Assembly (NCBI GenBank): GCA_913041145.1
Contig: CAJWHE010000020.1
Location: 1 to 33,122, forward strand
Source: an uncultured Paracoccaceae bacterium
GTDB taxonomy: Bacteria; Pseudomonadota; Alphaproteobacteria; Rhodobacterales; Rhodobacteraceae
Reading direction: 5' to 3'
DNA: 33,122 nucleotides
The translations under genes and the position numbers were made by a program. Below, piece after piece: positions 16,213 through 24,686 of the stretch. The notes under the pieces were generated by a model that saw only the letters and a list, made by a program, of their open reading frames with translations, was not told where the DNA came from and did no database searches. Each line of letters opens with the position of its first letter. Positions within the stretch are counted from its first letter, which is position 1.

Positions 16213-17052
16213 ATGAAATTTAAAGGTACTGATTCATATATAGCCACGGACGATCTAATCATTGCTGTAAACGCTGCTATAACACTTGAGCGACCCCTAT
16301 TAATAAAAGGCGAACCAGGAACGGGAAAAACAGAGTTAGCTCAACAAGTATCCAAAGCTTTGGATCTTGAAATTATTGAGTGGCACATTAAATCCACTAC
16401 AAAGGCAAGCCAGGGACTTTATGAATATGATGCAGTAAGCAGACTAAGAGACAGTCAACTTGGAGATAAAAAAGTCAATGATATAAAAAACTATATTAGA
16501 AAAGGAAAATTATGGCAGGCGTTTGAGGCTAAAAAAAAATGTGTGCTACTTATAGATGAAATAGATAAAGCAGACATTGAGTTTCCAAACGACTTGTTAC
16601 AAGAGCTCGATAAAATGGAATTTCATGTTTATGAAACAGACCAAAACATAAAAGCGGTTCAACGACCTGTAGTAATAATTACCTCAAATAATGAAAAAGA
16701 GCTCCCTGATGCCTTTTTGCGTCGTTGTTTCTTTCACTATATTAAATTTCCAGACCTAAAAACTATGCAGGCAATTGTTCATTCGCACTTCCCAAAGATA
16801 AAAGAGAACTTATTAGCCGTCGCCCTGACGCAATTTTACGAAGTAAGAGATACCACAGGGATTAAGAAAAAACCTTCAACTTCAGAGGTTTTAGATTGGT
16901 TAAAATTATTATTATCTGAAGATTTAAACGCAGCTGATCTTAAGCTTTCGGGATCTGACTCTTTACCCATCTTACACGGTGCTTTATTAAAAAATGAGCA
17001 AGACGTACATCTATTTGAACGTTTGGCTTTTTTAAATCGTTCACAAAGATAA
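16213..17052 (+). CDS. MoxR-family AAA+ ATPase
   Basis: A MoxR-type AAA+ ATPase of 279 residues. Walker A is GEPGTGKT (33-40), Walker B is LLIDEID with Asp115-Glu116, sensor 1 is VVIITSNNEKELPDAFLRRCFF with its arginine finger region, and a small lid domain follows. MoxR ATPases act as chaperones that remodel or insert metal into a partner, normally together with a VWA protein. Here the VWA partner is two genes downstream, with a small membrane protein between them. AGAGG precedes the ATG. The client is unknown. CoxD-type maturation is an analogy only, because no molybdenum hydroxylase gene is present in the window. Confidence 0.92.
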   Translation: MKFKGTDSYIATDDLIIAVNAAITLERPLLIKGEPGTGKTELAQQVSKALDLEIIEWHIKSTTKASQGLYEYDAVSRLRDSQLGDKKVNDIKNYIRKGKLWQAFEAKKKCVLLIDEIDKADIEFPNDLLQELDKMEFHVYETDQNIKAVQRPVVIITSNNEKELPDAFLRRCFFHYIKFPDLKTMQAIVHSHFPKIKENLLAVALTQFYEVRDTTGIKKKPSTSEVLDWLKLLLSEDLNAADLKLSGSDSLPILHGALLKNEQDVHLFERLAFLNRSQR

Positions 17053-17135
17053 TCCTCTTATAAAATAGGTTTATTAACAACTAACAAAGGCTTTTTAACA
17101 ATAATATATTTACAAATTTAAACAAGGTGAACAAA

Positions 17136-17303
17136 ATGATACCACTAATTGGTTTAATCTTAGGCGCATTATTAGGTGTTATAATAGCAAAACGCCGGCA
17201 AGGGACTTTATTAGATCAACTTCAATATGCAGCAGGGTTTGCTATAATTTTTTTCTTAACTAGCTTATTTATTTCAATTTATATTGTAAGAATTTCATCA
17301 TAG
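17136..17303 (+). CDS. Small two-helix membrane protein, 55 residues
   Basis: A small gene found by reading the gap between the ATPase and the VWA gene. It has an ATG at 17136, an AAGGTGA ribosome binding site eight bases upstream and a TAG stop at 17301-17303. The product is two hydrophobic helices (IPLIGLILGALLGVIIA and AGFAIIFFLTSLFISIYIV) joined by a short basic, polar hairpin (KRRQGTLLDQLQ). The positive loop suggests both ends face the periplasm. It ends 6 bases before the VWA start, so all three genes are probably one operon. It may tether the AAA+/VWA machine to the inner membrane, which is inference. I recognise no named family. Confidence 0.8.
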   Translation: MIPLIGLILGALLGVIIAKRRQGTLLDQLQYAAGFAIIFFLTSLFISIYIVRISS

Positions 17304-17309
17304 TAAAAA

Positions 17310-18497
17310 ATGTTTATATCTTTTTTTGAAAACCTTAGAGCCGAAAAAATACCCGTTTCACTGCGTGAATTTTTAGCTTTTTTAGAAAGCCTAAGTGCTG
17401 GCCTAGTTACATATGATTTGGAAGGGTTTTACTATTTAGGACGAACAATCATGATAAAAGATGAAAAAAACCTTGATAAATTTGATAGAGTTTTTTCTAA
17501 GACATTTAATGGTATTGAAAATATTTCGGTCGAGGAGGTCTTAGATGCAATTGAATTACCAAAGGATTGGTTGGAAAAATTAGCAGAGAAACATCTGTCT
17601 GAGGATGAAAAAAATGAGGTGAAATCACAAGGTGGTTTTGAGAAGTTAATGGAGACTCTTAAAAAACGACTTGAAGAACAAAAGGGACGTCACCAAGGAG
17701 GTAGTAAATGGGTAGGCACTGCTGGTACTTCACCATTTGGAGCCTATGGCTATAATCCAGAGGGAATTAGAATTGGACAGAACGAATCTCGTCATCAACG
17801 AGCAGTAAAAGTTTGGGATAAGCGAGAGTTCTCAGACTTTGATGACGACATTGAAATAGGTACCAGGAATATAAAAATGGCACTCAGGAGGCTTCGTCGT
17901 TGGGCTCGAGATGACGCATCTGAAGAATTTGATCTTGATACAACGATAAAATCTACTGCAAAAAATGGTTACCTCAATATAGAAACCAAGCCAGAAAAGA
18001 AAAATGCTGTAAAAGTATTACTTTTTTTAGATGTTGGGGGCTCAATGGATCCTCACGTCAAAGCTGTTGAAGAACTATTTTCTGCCTCAAAAACAGAATT
18101 CAAACATCTTGAATATTTCTATTTTCACAACTGCCTTTATGAGGGCGTCTGGAAAGAGAATCAGCGGCGATGGGATCGGCAAGTTAGCACTACTGAAATA
18201 ATGCGAACTTATGGGAGTGAATATAAATGTATTTTCGTTGGAGACGCTTCAATGTCACCCTACGAAATAGCATACCCTGGGGGCGCGAACGAGCATTATA
18301 ATGAAGAGTCAGGTGAAGTTTGGTTAAAGCGAGCTAAGGATACCTGGGAAAAAAATCTTTGGATTAACCCCTTACCTGAAGAATATTGGAAACATACTCA
18401 ATCCATTCAGATGATCCAACACATCTTAGGTAACGCTCGAATGGTTCCAATGACGTTAAAAGGGATTGAGAGTGGTATGCAGGTACTTAGCAAATAG
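17310..18497 (+). CDS. VWA-domain protein (CoxE-like), partner of MoxR ATPase
   Basis: A 395-residue protein of the VWA/CoxE-like group. The N-terminal half is helical and charged (MFISFFENLRAEKIPVSLREFL, then LEEQKGRHQGGSKWVGTAGTSPFGAYG). The C-terminal half is a von Willebrand A domain. The metal-ion site reads DVGGSMD (Asp241, Gly243, Ser245), so the first Ser of the usual DxSxS is Gly. From memory this is common in the family. The last part, with IFVGDASMSPYEIAYPGG and a Trp-rich segment, is also typical. Such proteins present substrates to a MoxR ATPase. No signal peptide is seen, so the protein is cytosolic. It is the third gene of the operon. Confidence 0.88.
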   Translation: MFISFFENLRAEKIPVSLREFLAFLESLSAGLVTYDLEGFYYLGRTIMIKDEKNLDKFDRVFSKTFNGIENISVEEVLDAIELPKDWLEKLAEKHLSEDEKNEVKSQGGFEKLMETLKKRLEEQKGRHQGGSKWVGTAGTSPFGAYGYNPEGIRIGQNESRHQRAVKVWDKREFSDFDDDIEIGTRNIKMALRRLRRWARDDASEEFDLDTTIKSTAKNGYLNIETKPEKKNAVKVLLFLDVGGSMDPHVKAVEELFSASKTEFKHLEYFYFHNCLYEGVWKENQRRWDRQVSTTEIMRTYGSEYKCIFVGDASMSPYEIAYPGGANEHYNEESGEVWLKRAKDTWEKNLWINPLPEEYWKHTQSIQMIQHILGNARMVPMTLKGIESGMQVLSK

Positions 18498-18585
18498 TTT
18501 TGGGATGCTACTCGCTTACTCAAAAATAATGTTTTCTTGATATTTTTTAGTAGAAGTTGAACTAACAGAGATGTTATAATAACTC

Positions 18586-19269
18586 ATGATACAACTCACA
18601 CCTATAGTATTAGCTATTTTATATGCCATAGTTTCCTATAAATTTTCTGCTTGGAAAACTAAGAATACTCTAAACAGTAAATCAGTTACGCTGGAAGATG
18701 AAACTCTTGAGGCTCTTAATAATAAAATGGCAAAGGCTCTTGATTTACCTAAAATTCGAGTAAATGTTTATGAAATTCAGATAGTTAATGGTCTGGCAGC
18801 CCCAGATGGTAGAATATTTATTACTAGGGGATTTATAAAGAAATACCACTCTGGGGAAATTTCTGCAGCTGAGCTCGCAACCGTAATCGCGCACGAAATA
18901 GGGCACGTCGCCCTTGGTCATACTCGTCGACGTTTAATTGATTTTTCAGGTCAGAACATAGTACGCGTAATACTCACATCTTTTTTTGGAAGACTTATAC
19001 CAGGGTTAGGCATTTGGATTGCTAATATGATAACCAAGCTTTTGTTTGCAAAGCTTTCTCGCAGTGATGAGTATGAAGCAGATGCCTATGCATCAGCATT
19101 GTTAATAAAGTCTGGTATTGGAATTGGCCCACAAATAACACTTTTTGAGAAGCTTGAACAACTTACAAATGTCTCAGGCACGGGTGCTCCCGCATGGCTT
19201 CTTAGCCATCCAAAAACATCTGAAAGGATTAGAGCTATAAAAAAGAATGAACAGAAATGGAGAAAGTAA
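18586..19269 (+). CDS. M48-family zinc metallopeptidase
   Basis: An M48 (Ste24/HtpX-like) peptidase of 227 residues. A single N-terminal hydrophobic helix (LTPIVLAILYAIVSY) anchors it, and the catalytic domain follows. The zinc motif is HEIGH (His103, Glu104, His107), with a downstream glutamate in DEYEADAYA (Glu162). The hydrophobic stretch FFGRLIPGLGIWIANMITKLLFA between them may dip into the membrane. It likely degrades misfolded membrane or envelope proteins. It lies 88 bases after the VWA gene on the same strand and ends 3 bases before the convergent PIN gene. A TATAAT lies only five bases before the ATG and no clear ribosome binding site is seen, so a leaderless transcript is possible. 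Confidence 0.87.
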   Translation: MIQLTPIVLAILYAIVSYKFSAWKTKNTLNSKSVTLEDETLEALNNKMAKALDLPKIRVNVYEIQIVNGLAAPDGRIFITRGFIKKYHSGEISAAELATVIAHEIGHVALGHTRRRLIDFSGQNIVRVILTSFFGRLIPGLGIWIANMITKLLFAKLSRSDEYEADAYASALLIKSGIGIGPQITLFEKLEQLTNVSGTGAPAWLLSHPKTSERIRAIKKNEQKWRK

Positions 19270-19272
19270 ATC

Positions 19273-19812
19273 CTATGCCATCAACTTCCCTAGGCCTGGT
19301 AAATAGGATTTCTTTAAAACTCCCCTCAATGTCAATTTTTGTTCTAAATTCTGCTTTGCAGTCTCAAATTCATTTGCTACCACCCTTGAAATAATTTCTG
19401 AATTATCAATCCATAAACTCATTAGCATCTCGTCTGGGCTATATCTAACAATACCATAGTCCTTTAATATTTTCTTTGGGAAATCTTTTCGATTCAAAGT
19501 CAAAATAGCTTCAGCATCTGATGATATTGCAGAAGCTAATACGTGAACGTCATTCTCATCTGGCAACCATAAGCTACGAATATCAAAGTCATAATCTTTA
19601 ACTAAAGAATTTGGCCACTGGAATTTCAATAATGCTATCTGGGCCAAAATAGTATCCTGTCCAATAGGATTTTTTTTCCTAGTTACATGAATCCATTCAT
19701 CCAGTATTTGCGTTGACCATACCGGTTTATACAGACCCTCCTTAGCAACACCTAATAAAATTTTTCTAAGTACAGTCGGATATAAAACACAGGTATCAAA
19801 AATAATTTTCAA
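19273..19812 (-). CDS. PIN-domain protein, orphan VapC-like nuclease
   Basis: A PIN-domain protein of 179 residues. The acidic nuclease residues are visible: Asp6 in MKIIFDTCVLYP, Glu39 in LDEW, Asp85 and Asp88 in LPDENDVHVLASA, and Asp110 in TLNRKDFP. The C-terminal 60 residues form a helical tail beyond the usual VapC length. PIN proteins cut RNA, often tRNA or rRNA, and commonly act as toxins. No antitoxin-like small gene lies next to it. It comes 26 bases after the aldolase gene in the leftward run and may be transcribed with it. It could be a toxin with a distant partner or an RNA-processing enzyme. Confidence 0.83.
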   Translation of the reverse strand: MKIIFDTCVLYPTVLRKILLGVAKEGLYKPVWSTQILDEWIHVTRKKNPIGQDTILAQIALLKFQWPNSLVKDYDFDIRSLWLPDENDVHVLASAISSDAEAILTLNRKDFPKKILKDYGIVRYSPDEMLMSLWIDNSEIISRVVANEFETAKQNLEQKLTLRGVLKKSYLPGLGKLMA

Positions 19813-19838
19813 CTAAAACTCTCACAGTCGATAATTTT

Positions 19839-20603
19839 TTACTCAATACTTTGAAAGCCCTCAACAGCTTCAAGAGCACTTTTCATAATCCACGCATGTT
19901 CTGATCCCAAGACATAAGTAGTGAAACCATATTTTTTCCACTCTTTTATCTTAGCTAAGTCCGTTATGAACGTAATATAATTTATCTTATTTTTAGTAGC
20001 AGCAGCTCCAACTTTTATCATCGCATCTCTTAAGGATTGAGAATCTAAATTTGTTTCTCCATATGAAAGGGATAAGTCAGATGGACCAAGAAAAACAGCA
20101 TCTAGCCCATTAACGGATGCAATGTCTTCAATGGAATCAACACCCAGTTTTTCTTCAATTTGTGCAATTACAATTGTTCTCTTTTTTGCTTTTTCTATAA
20201 CATCAGACATAGGTTTTGACGTTCTACCAGCTGATCTAGTTCCACCCGCATAACCTCTTCCCCCTGCCCCATAATGTGCACCCTTAACAATTTCTTCGGC
20301 TTTGGTAACGGAATCGACATGGGGCACAACAATCCCAGTAGCACCACTATCTAAAACTTTTAAAACCTCTGAATGACTAGAATTTGATGTCCGAACTAAA
20401 AGAGGAAAGTCTAACGCTCTACCAACTGCTAGACACGCGTCCATTCGTGATCGATCAAACGCAAAGTGCTCAGCATCTAGACAGGCAAAATCAATACCAG
20501 TTTCTGCCAAAATTTCTACTATTTCAATTGATGGGGTTCTGATAAAGGTTCCTAACAAAGGTTCCTGGTTTTTCATTCTCTTTTTTAAATTTTCAATACG
20601 CAT
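19839..20603 (-). CDS. HpcH/HpaI-family class II aldolase
   Basis: A metal-dependent class II aldolase of the HpcH/HpaI group, 254 residues. It has DAEHFAFD with the catalytic His46, LLVRT with Arg71, the metal ligands Glu150 (IAQIEE) and Asp176 (LGPSDLS), and a GAHYGAGGRGYAGG loop. Members cleave 2-keto-3-deoxy acids or 4-hydroxy-2-oxoacids to pyruvate plus an aldehyde. The true substrate cannot be told. The ATG has GGGCAGG upstream. It lies 24 bases after the amidotransferase-type gene, so the two are probably one operon with the GlcG/HbpS gene. Confidence 0.88.
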   Translation of the reverse strand: MRIENLKKRMKNQEPLLGTFIRTPSIEIVEILAETGIDFACLDAEHFAFDRSRMDACLAVGRALDFPLLVRTSNSSHSEVLKVLDSGATGIVVPHVDSVTKAEEIVKGAHYGAGGRGYAGGTRSAGRTSKPMSDVIEKAKKRTIVIAQIEEKLGVDSIEDIASVNGLDAVFLGPSDLSLSYGETNLDSQSLRDAMIKVGAAATKNKINYITFITDLAKIKEWKKYGFTTYVLGSEHAWIMKSALEAVEGFQSIE

Positions 20604-20627
20604 AATATACCTGCCCTAAAATTAAAA

Positions 20628-21380
20628 TTACTTAGTACTTTTCCAACTATTCAGAGCTTCTCCAAAAGCTGAAAATAAAACCTGTGAGGTTGAATCCTCA
20701 TTAGCACGATATTCTGGATGCCACTGAACAGATAATGTGAAACCAGGCGCATCTTTTATAAATATAGCTTCTGGCGTTTTATCACCAGAATACCCATCAA
20801 TACATACCCTTAAACCGGGCTGTTTAATACCCTGCCCATGAAGAGAGTTTGTGTACACGCTGTTTGTGCCAAGTAACTTATGAAATGGGCCACCATCTGT
20901 AAATGTTACTTCATGGCGATGGGCAAACTTTTCTTCTATTGTCCCATCAGGTGGCATACGATGATTCATCCTTCCAGGCAGATCCCTAATCTCTGGGTAG
21001 AGTGAGCCTCCCATAGCAACATTTACCTCTTGAAACCCTCTACAAATCCCAAAAATAGGCTGACCTCTTTCTACGCATGCTCTAACTAAAGGCAAAGCTA
21101 TGGTGTCTCTTTCCCTATCAAAATCACCGTGTGCTTCCGTTTCAGGTTCTCCATACTCTTCAGGGTGCACATTTGGCCTGCCCCCAGTTAACAAAAAACC
21201 GTCACAAACTGCTAACAATTCGTTAACTTCTAATAATGCAGGGTTGGCCGGAAAAATCAGAGGGACTGCGCCAGAAGCAATCGAAATTGCTTCTGAATTC
21301 ATCTTACCACTACCATCAACTTCATATTGGTTGTTCACGACAGCTGTATTGCCGATTATCCCAACTATTGGTCGGGCCAT
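20628..21380 (-). CDS. Peptidase C26 / gamma-glutamyl-GABA hydrolase-like class I amidotransferase
   Basis: A class I glutamine-amidotransferase-fold hydrolase (peptidase C26, PuuD-like), 250 residues. The triad is Cys113 in FGICRGFQEVNVAMGG, His221 and Glu223 in VQWHPEY. ARPIVGIIGN opens the fold, and LLTGGRPNVHPEEYG is the oxyanion loop. These enzymes hydrolyse gamma-glutamyl amides such as gamma-glutamyl-GABA in polyamine catabolism. The nearby aldolase gives no support for that pathway in particular. I chose the ATG at 21380 over an upstream TTG at 21395. The former begins right at the conserved strand and has GGGGAA at a normal distance. Confidence 0.87.
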   Translation of the reverse strand: MARPIVGIIGNTAVVNNQYEVDGSGKMNSEAISIASGAVPLIFPANPALLEVNELLAVCDGFLLTGGRPNVHPEEYGEPETEAHGDFDRERDTIALPLVRACVERGQPIFGICRGFQEVNVAMGGSLYPEIRDLPGRMNHRMPPDGTIEEKFAHRHEVTFTDGGPFHKLLGTNSVYTNSLHGQGIKQPGLRVCIDGYSGDKTPEAIFIKDAPGFTLSVQWHPEYRANEDSTSQVLFSAFGEALNSWKSTK

Positions 21381-21485
21381 TAACTTATTCCCCAAAAAAT
21401 TTATCTACACCTATAAAAGATATTTATACTATTTATACAACATAAAATTAAATATATTTATAAACGTCTATTTAAAAATTAATCC

Positions 21486-21914
21486 TCACATATCCCCAGA
21501 AAATCCAGCAAAAGTAACGCCATGCATCGCTACGATCGCATCATTATCAGAGCTATCTCCAGTAACCCCCACTGCTCCTATAACCCTTTCACTTTTATTT
21601 TTTATTAAAACCCCTCCTGGAACAGGAATCACATTACCACCAAATAAGCCATTTACAGCACTCATAAAGTACTGTTGTGCTTCTGCCCTAGCCATTTGAG
21701 CAGTTCCCGACATACCTAACATTATTGAACCGTATGCCTTCCCTCTGGCAATATCAAAACGTCCAGGGCTCGCATAATTTTCTCTTTCAAAAGCTATTAC
21801 ATGGCCACCAGAATCTAATACTACCACTGATAAAGGTTTAAGATTTAACTCTCTACCTTTCTTAATAGAGTTACGAACAATCACTCTTGCTTTATTAAGT
21901 GTTAACTCTACCAT
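21486..21914 (-). CDS. GlcG/HbpS-family protein
   Basis: A GlcG/HbpS (DUF336) family protein of 142 residues. The fold is marked by LSVVVLDSGGHVIAFERENYASPGRFDIARGKAYGS, the central GGNVIPVPGGVLIKN and the C-terminal IGAVGVTGDSSDNDAIVAMHGV. Members bind heme or accompany catabolic operons, such as glycolate or propanediol use. Their role is often unknown. It is the first gene of a leftward run with the C26 hydrolase and the HpcH/HpaI aldolase, and about 105 bases separate it from the hydrolase. No signal peptide is seen, unlike secreted HbpS. Confidence 0.85.
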   Translation of the reverse strand: MVELTLNKARVIVRNSIKKGRELNLKPLSVVVLDSGGHVIAFERENYASPGRFDIARGKAYGSIMLGMSGTAQMARAEAQQYFMSAVNGLFGGNVIPVPGGVLIKNKSERVIGAVGVTGDSSDNDAIVAMHGVTFAGFSGDM

Positions 21915-22110
21915 TTATTATCCTTTTTTTTAAATTTATTAAAATATTACCCATATGAACTTAAAATAAGTTTTTTCTTCAAGGCTTGTTTAAAGTGTAT
22001 TTACTAAAAAAAACAAATTTATTTTGACACTTACTATGCTCCCAAAAACCTCATAAAACAATTGCAAAGATAAACTGAATAGATATTTTATCTCATTAGG
22101 AAACAACAGT

Positions 22111-24651
22111 ATGCCAACACAACAAAACAAAGCGGTCTACTTAAAAGACTATGAACCACCAGCATTTTTAATAGACAATGTTAAGCTTACATTCAAACTT
22201 TCTCCCTCAAAAACAACAGTAAAAAGTGAAATTAACTTTAAACCAAACTCCAACTCTTCAAATAAGATTTTTTTTCTTATGGGGGAAGAGTTATCACTTA
22301 AGTGGGCTAAGGTGGATGGAATGCCAATATCACCTAATATGATAGAAAATGGCTTGACCTGCCAAGTCCCAGAAGAACCCTTTGTTTGGGAGGCGGAAGT
22401 AGAAATTCAACCTGATTCAAACACGTGTCTGGAAGGTCTATATATATCCAATGGTATGTATACCACGCAATGTGAGGCAGAAGGATTCAGACGGATAACT
22501 TACTATCCTGATCGACCAGATGTCTTAGCGAAATTTCAAGTTAGAATTGAAAGTAATGAACCCATTTTACTTTCGAACGGTAACTTAATCAACTCTGGTC
22601 CAGGCTTTGCAGAATGGTATGATCCTTGGCCAAAACCATCATATCTATTTGCTTTAGTTGCCGGAACTTTAGTGAAATACTCGGATCACTATAAAAGTAG
22701 GTCCGGTCTCAATATTGATTTGAATATATGGGTAAGGTCTGGAGATGAGGGTAAATGCGCATTTGCTATGTACGCATTAAAAAAGGCAATGAAATGGGAT
22801 GAGGTTACTTACGAAAGAGAATATGACCTTAATCTCTTTAATATAGTTGCTGTAGACGATTTCAACATGGGGGCAATGGAAAATAAAGGTCTAAATATTT
22901 TTAACTCTTCAGCAGTTTTAGCGTCACCCGAAACTTCTACAGATCAAAACTATGAACGTATCGAATCAATTATCGCACATGAATACTTTCACAACTGGAC
23001 AGGAAATAGGGTTACGTGTCGAGACTGGTTTCAATTATGCCTTAAGGAAGGCTTAACGGTGTTTCGTGACCAACAATTTACTTCAGACATTAGATCAGAA
23101 TCAGTTAAACGTATTACTGATGTATTATATCTGCGTTCAGCACAGTTCAGAGAAGATAGTGGCCCTCTAGCTCATGCTGTTCGCCCTGATAGCTTCATCG
23201 AGATTAATAATTTCTATACTTCCACCATTTATGAGAAAGGAGCAGAAATAATACGAATGCTTCAGCTCCTTGTTGGTAAAGAAAACTATTACAAGGCAGT
23301 TAATTTATATTTTTTACGACATGACGGGGAGGCATGCACAGTCGAAGACTGGTTAAAGTGTTTTGAAGATATAACCAAGCGTGATCTAACTCAATTTAAG
23401 CTCTGGTACCTTCAATCTGGCACCCCAGAGATCAAGGTAGAGGAAGAATTTTTTTCAGGATGTTATACACTAAAACTTACACAACAAGGTCCTAACAAAA
23501 ATAGTTCAGTTATAAATCCAATGCTGTTACCAGTGGCCATAGGGCTTCTTGACACCAGTGGTGATGAAGTTTTATCGACTACTGTTTTAGAGTTAGACAA
23601 AACAATCCAACGTTTTGAGTTCAAAAACTTACACTCAAAACCCATAGTTTCATTGTTGCGCGGGTTTTCTGCCCCAGTAAACTTGAATCATACCAGACCG
23701 GACGAAGATTACGCATTCCTTATAAAAAATGATACTGATCCTTTCAACAGGTGGGAAGCAAGTCAGTTCTTAAGCCAAAAAGTACTATTATCAAAATCAT
23801 CAAAAAAACTAGAAGCAATCTACCTTGATGCAATCAAAAGTATTGTAATTAATAATAGTATTGAACCAGCATTAAAATCTTTAATGCTTAAGTTACCTAC
23901 TCACGATGAATTAGTAAAACGGATCCTTTTAGTCGGGGAAACTCCCGACCCACTTAAGATTAATTTATCAATAAAGAGATTAAAACACTTACTGGCCCTG
24001 AAATTAGAACCATACCTAACACAGATCTATTTAAATAACTTTGTAACTGGAAATTACAAATCTAATGCAGAAGATGATGGTAAGAGAGCATTGAGGGCTA
24101 TAGTATTAGAGCTTATCACTGAAATAGATTCCGGTGTCACAGCTACTAAACAATTTCAAAATTCCTCTACTATGCAAGAACAGTTGGGTGCTCTAGGTTG
24201 TTTAATTGAATGCAATCAGGGCGAGAAAGAAGTTATTAGGTTTTTCAACCAGTGGTCAGAGGAAAGATTGGTCATGGATAAATGGTTTGCAATTCAGGTG
24301 CTAAAAAGTAGTCCAGAAAAAGCTCTTGAAAAGGTCAAAGCATTAACAGAACATAAATTATTTGATATGACTAATCCTAATAGATTTAGAGCAGTTTTTG
24401 GATCATTTACGACAAACTCTGTTGCCTTTCATCAATTATCAGGTCACGGCTACGAGCTTCTCGCAAACTGGATAATTAAACTAGATCAAATAAATCCCCA
24501 AACAGCAGCACGTATGAGTACAACCTTCGATACTTGGAAAATTTATGATAAAAAAAGACAAAGTCTGATAAAAACCCAGTTAAATCGAATACTAGATAAA
24601 AAGAACTTAAGCAAAGACACAAGTGAAATTATCGAACGCATTCTAATGTGA
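22111..24651 (+). CDS. pepN: Aminopeptidase N (M1 family)
   Basis: A zinc aminopeptidase of family M1, 846 residues, close in length to E. coli PepN. The N-terminal beta domain is followed by the substrate-anchoring GAMEN (254-258) in FNMGAMENKGLNIF and by the zinc site HEYFH (290-294), with Glu313 in LKEGLTVFRD as third ligand. A later Tyr in the TIYEKGAEIIRM segment is the transition-state residue. The C-terminal ARM-like domain completes it. It removes N-terminal residues from peptides in the cytosol. The ATG at 22111 is preceded by AGGAAAC. The 196-base gap upstream holds a TTGACA with no matching -10, and I see nothing else there. The SDR gene follows. Confidence 0.95.
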   Translation: MPTQQNKAVYLKDYEPPAFLIDNVKLTFKLSPSKTTVKSEINFKPNSNSSNKIFFLMGEELSLKWAKVDGMPISPNMIENGLTCQVPEEPFVWEAEVEIQPDSNTCLEGLYISNGMYTTQCEAEGFRRITYYPDRPDVLAKFQVRIESNEPILLSNGNLINSGPGFAEWYDPWPKPSYLFALVAGTLVKYSDHYKSRSGLNIDLNIWVRSGDEGKCAFAMYALKKAMKWDEVTYEREYDLNLFNIVAVDDFNMGAMENKGLNIFNSSAVLASPETSTDQNYERIESIIAHEYFHNWTGNRVTCRDWFQLCLKEGLTVFRDQQFTSDIRSESVKRITDVLYLRSAQFREDSGPLAHAVRPDSFIEINNFYTSTIYEKGAEIIRMLQLLVGKENYYKAVNLYFLRHDGEACTVEDWLKCFEDITKRDLTQFKLWYLQSGTPEIKVEEEFFSGCYTLKLTQQGPNKNSSVINPMLLPVAIGLLDTSGDEVLSTTVLELDKTIQRFEFKNLHSKPIVSLLRGFSAPVNLNHTRPDEDYAFLIKNDTDPFNRWEASQFLSQKVLLSKSSKKLEAIYLDAIKSIVINNSIEPALKSLMLKLPTHDELVKRILLVGETPDPLKINLSIKRLKHLLALKLEPYLTQIYLNNFVTGNYKSNAEDDGKRALRAIVLELITEIDSGVTATKQFQNSSTMQEQLGALGCLIECNQGEKEVIRFFNQWSEERLVMDKWFAIQVLKSSPEKALEKVKALTEHKLFDMTNPNRFRAVFGSFTTNSVAFHQLSGHGYELLANWIIKLDQINPQTAARMSTTFDTWKIYDKKRQSLIKTQLNRILDKKNLSKDTSEIIERILM

Positions 24652-24686
24652 TCTTTGTTATTAATTCAAGAAAGGGGGTTTTAAAA

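Noticed and set aside
21100-21699. Plus-strand open frame of about 199 codons
   Set aside because: It runs antisense across the ends of two well-supported minus-strand genes (C26 hydrolase and GlcG/HbpS), has low-complexity P/S/T-rich sequence and no ribosome binding site.
22024-22060. Promoter for pepN from TTGACA at 22024
   Set aside because: No -10 box at 16-18 bases. CATAAA is 22 bases away, too far for a sigma70 promoter.
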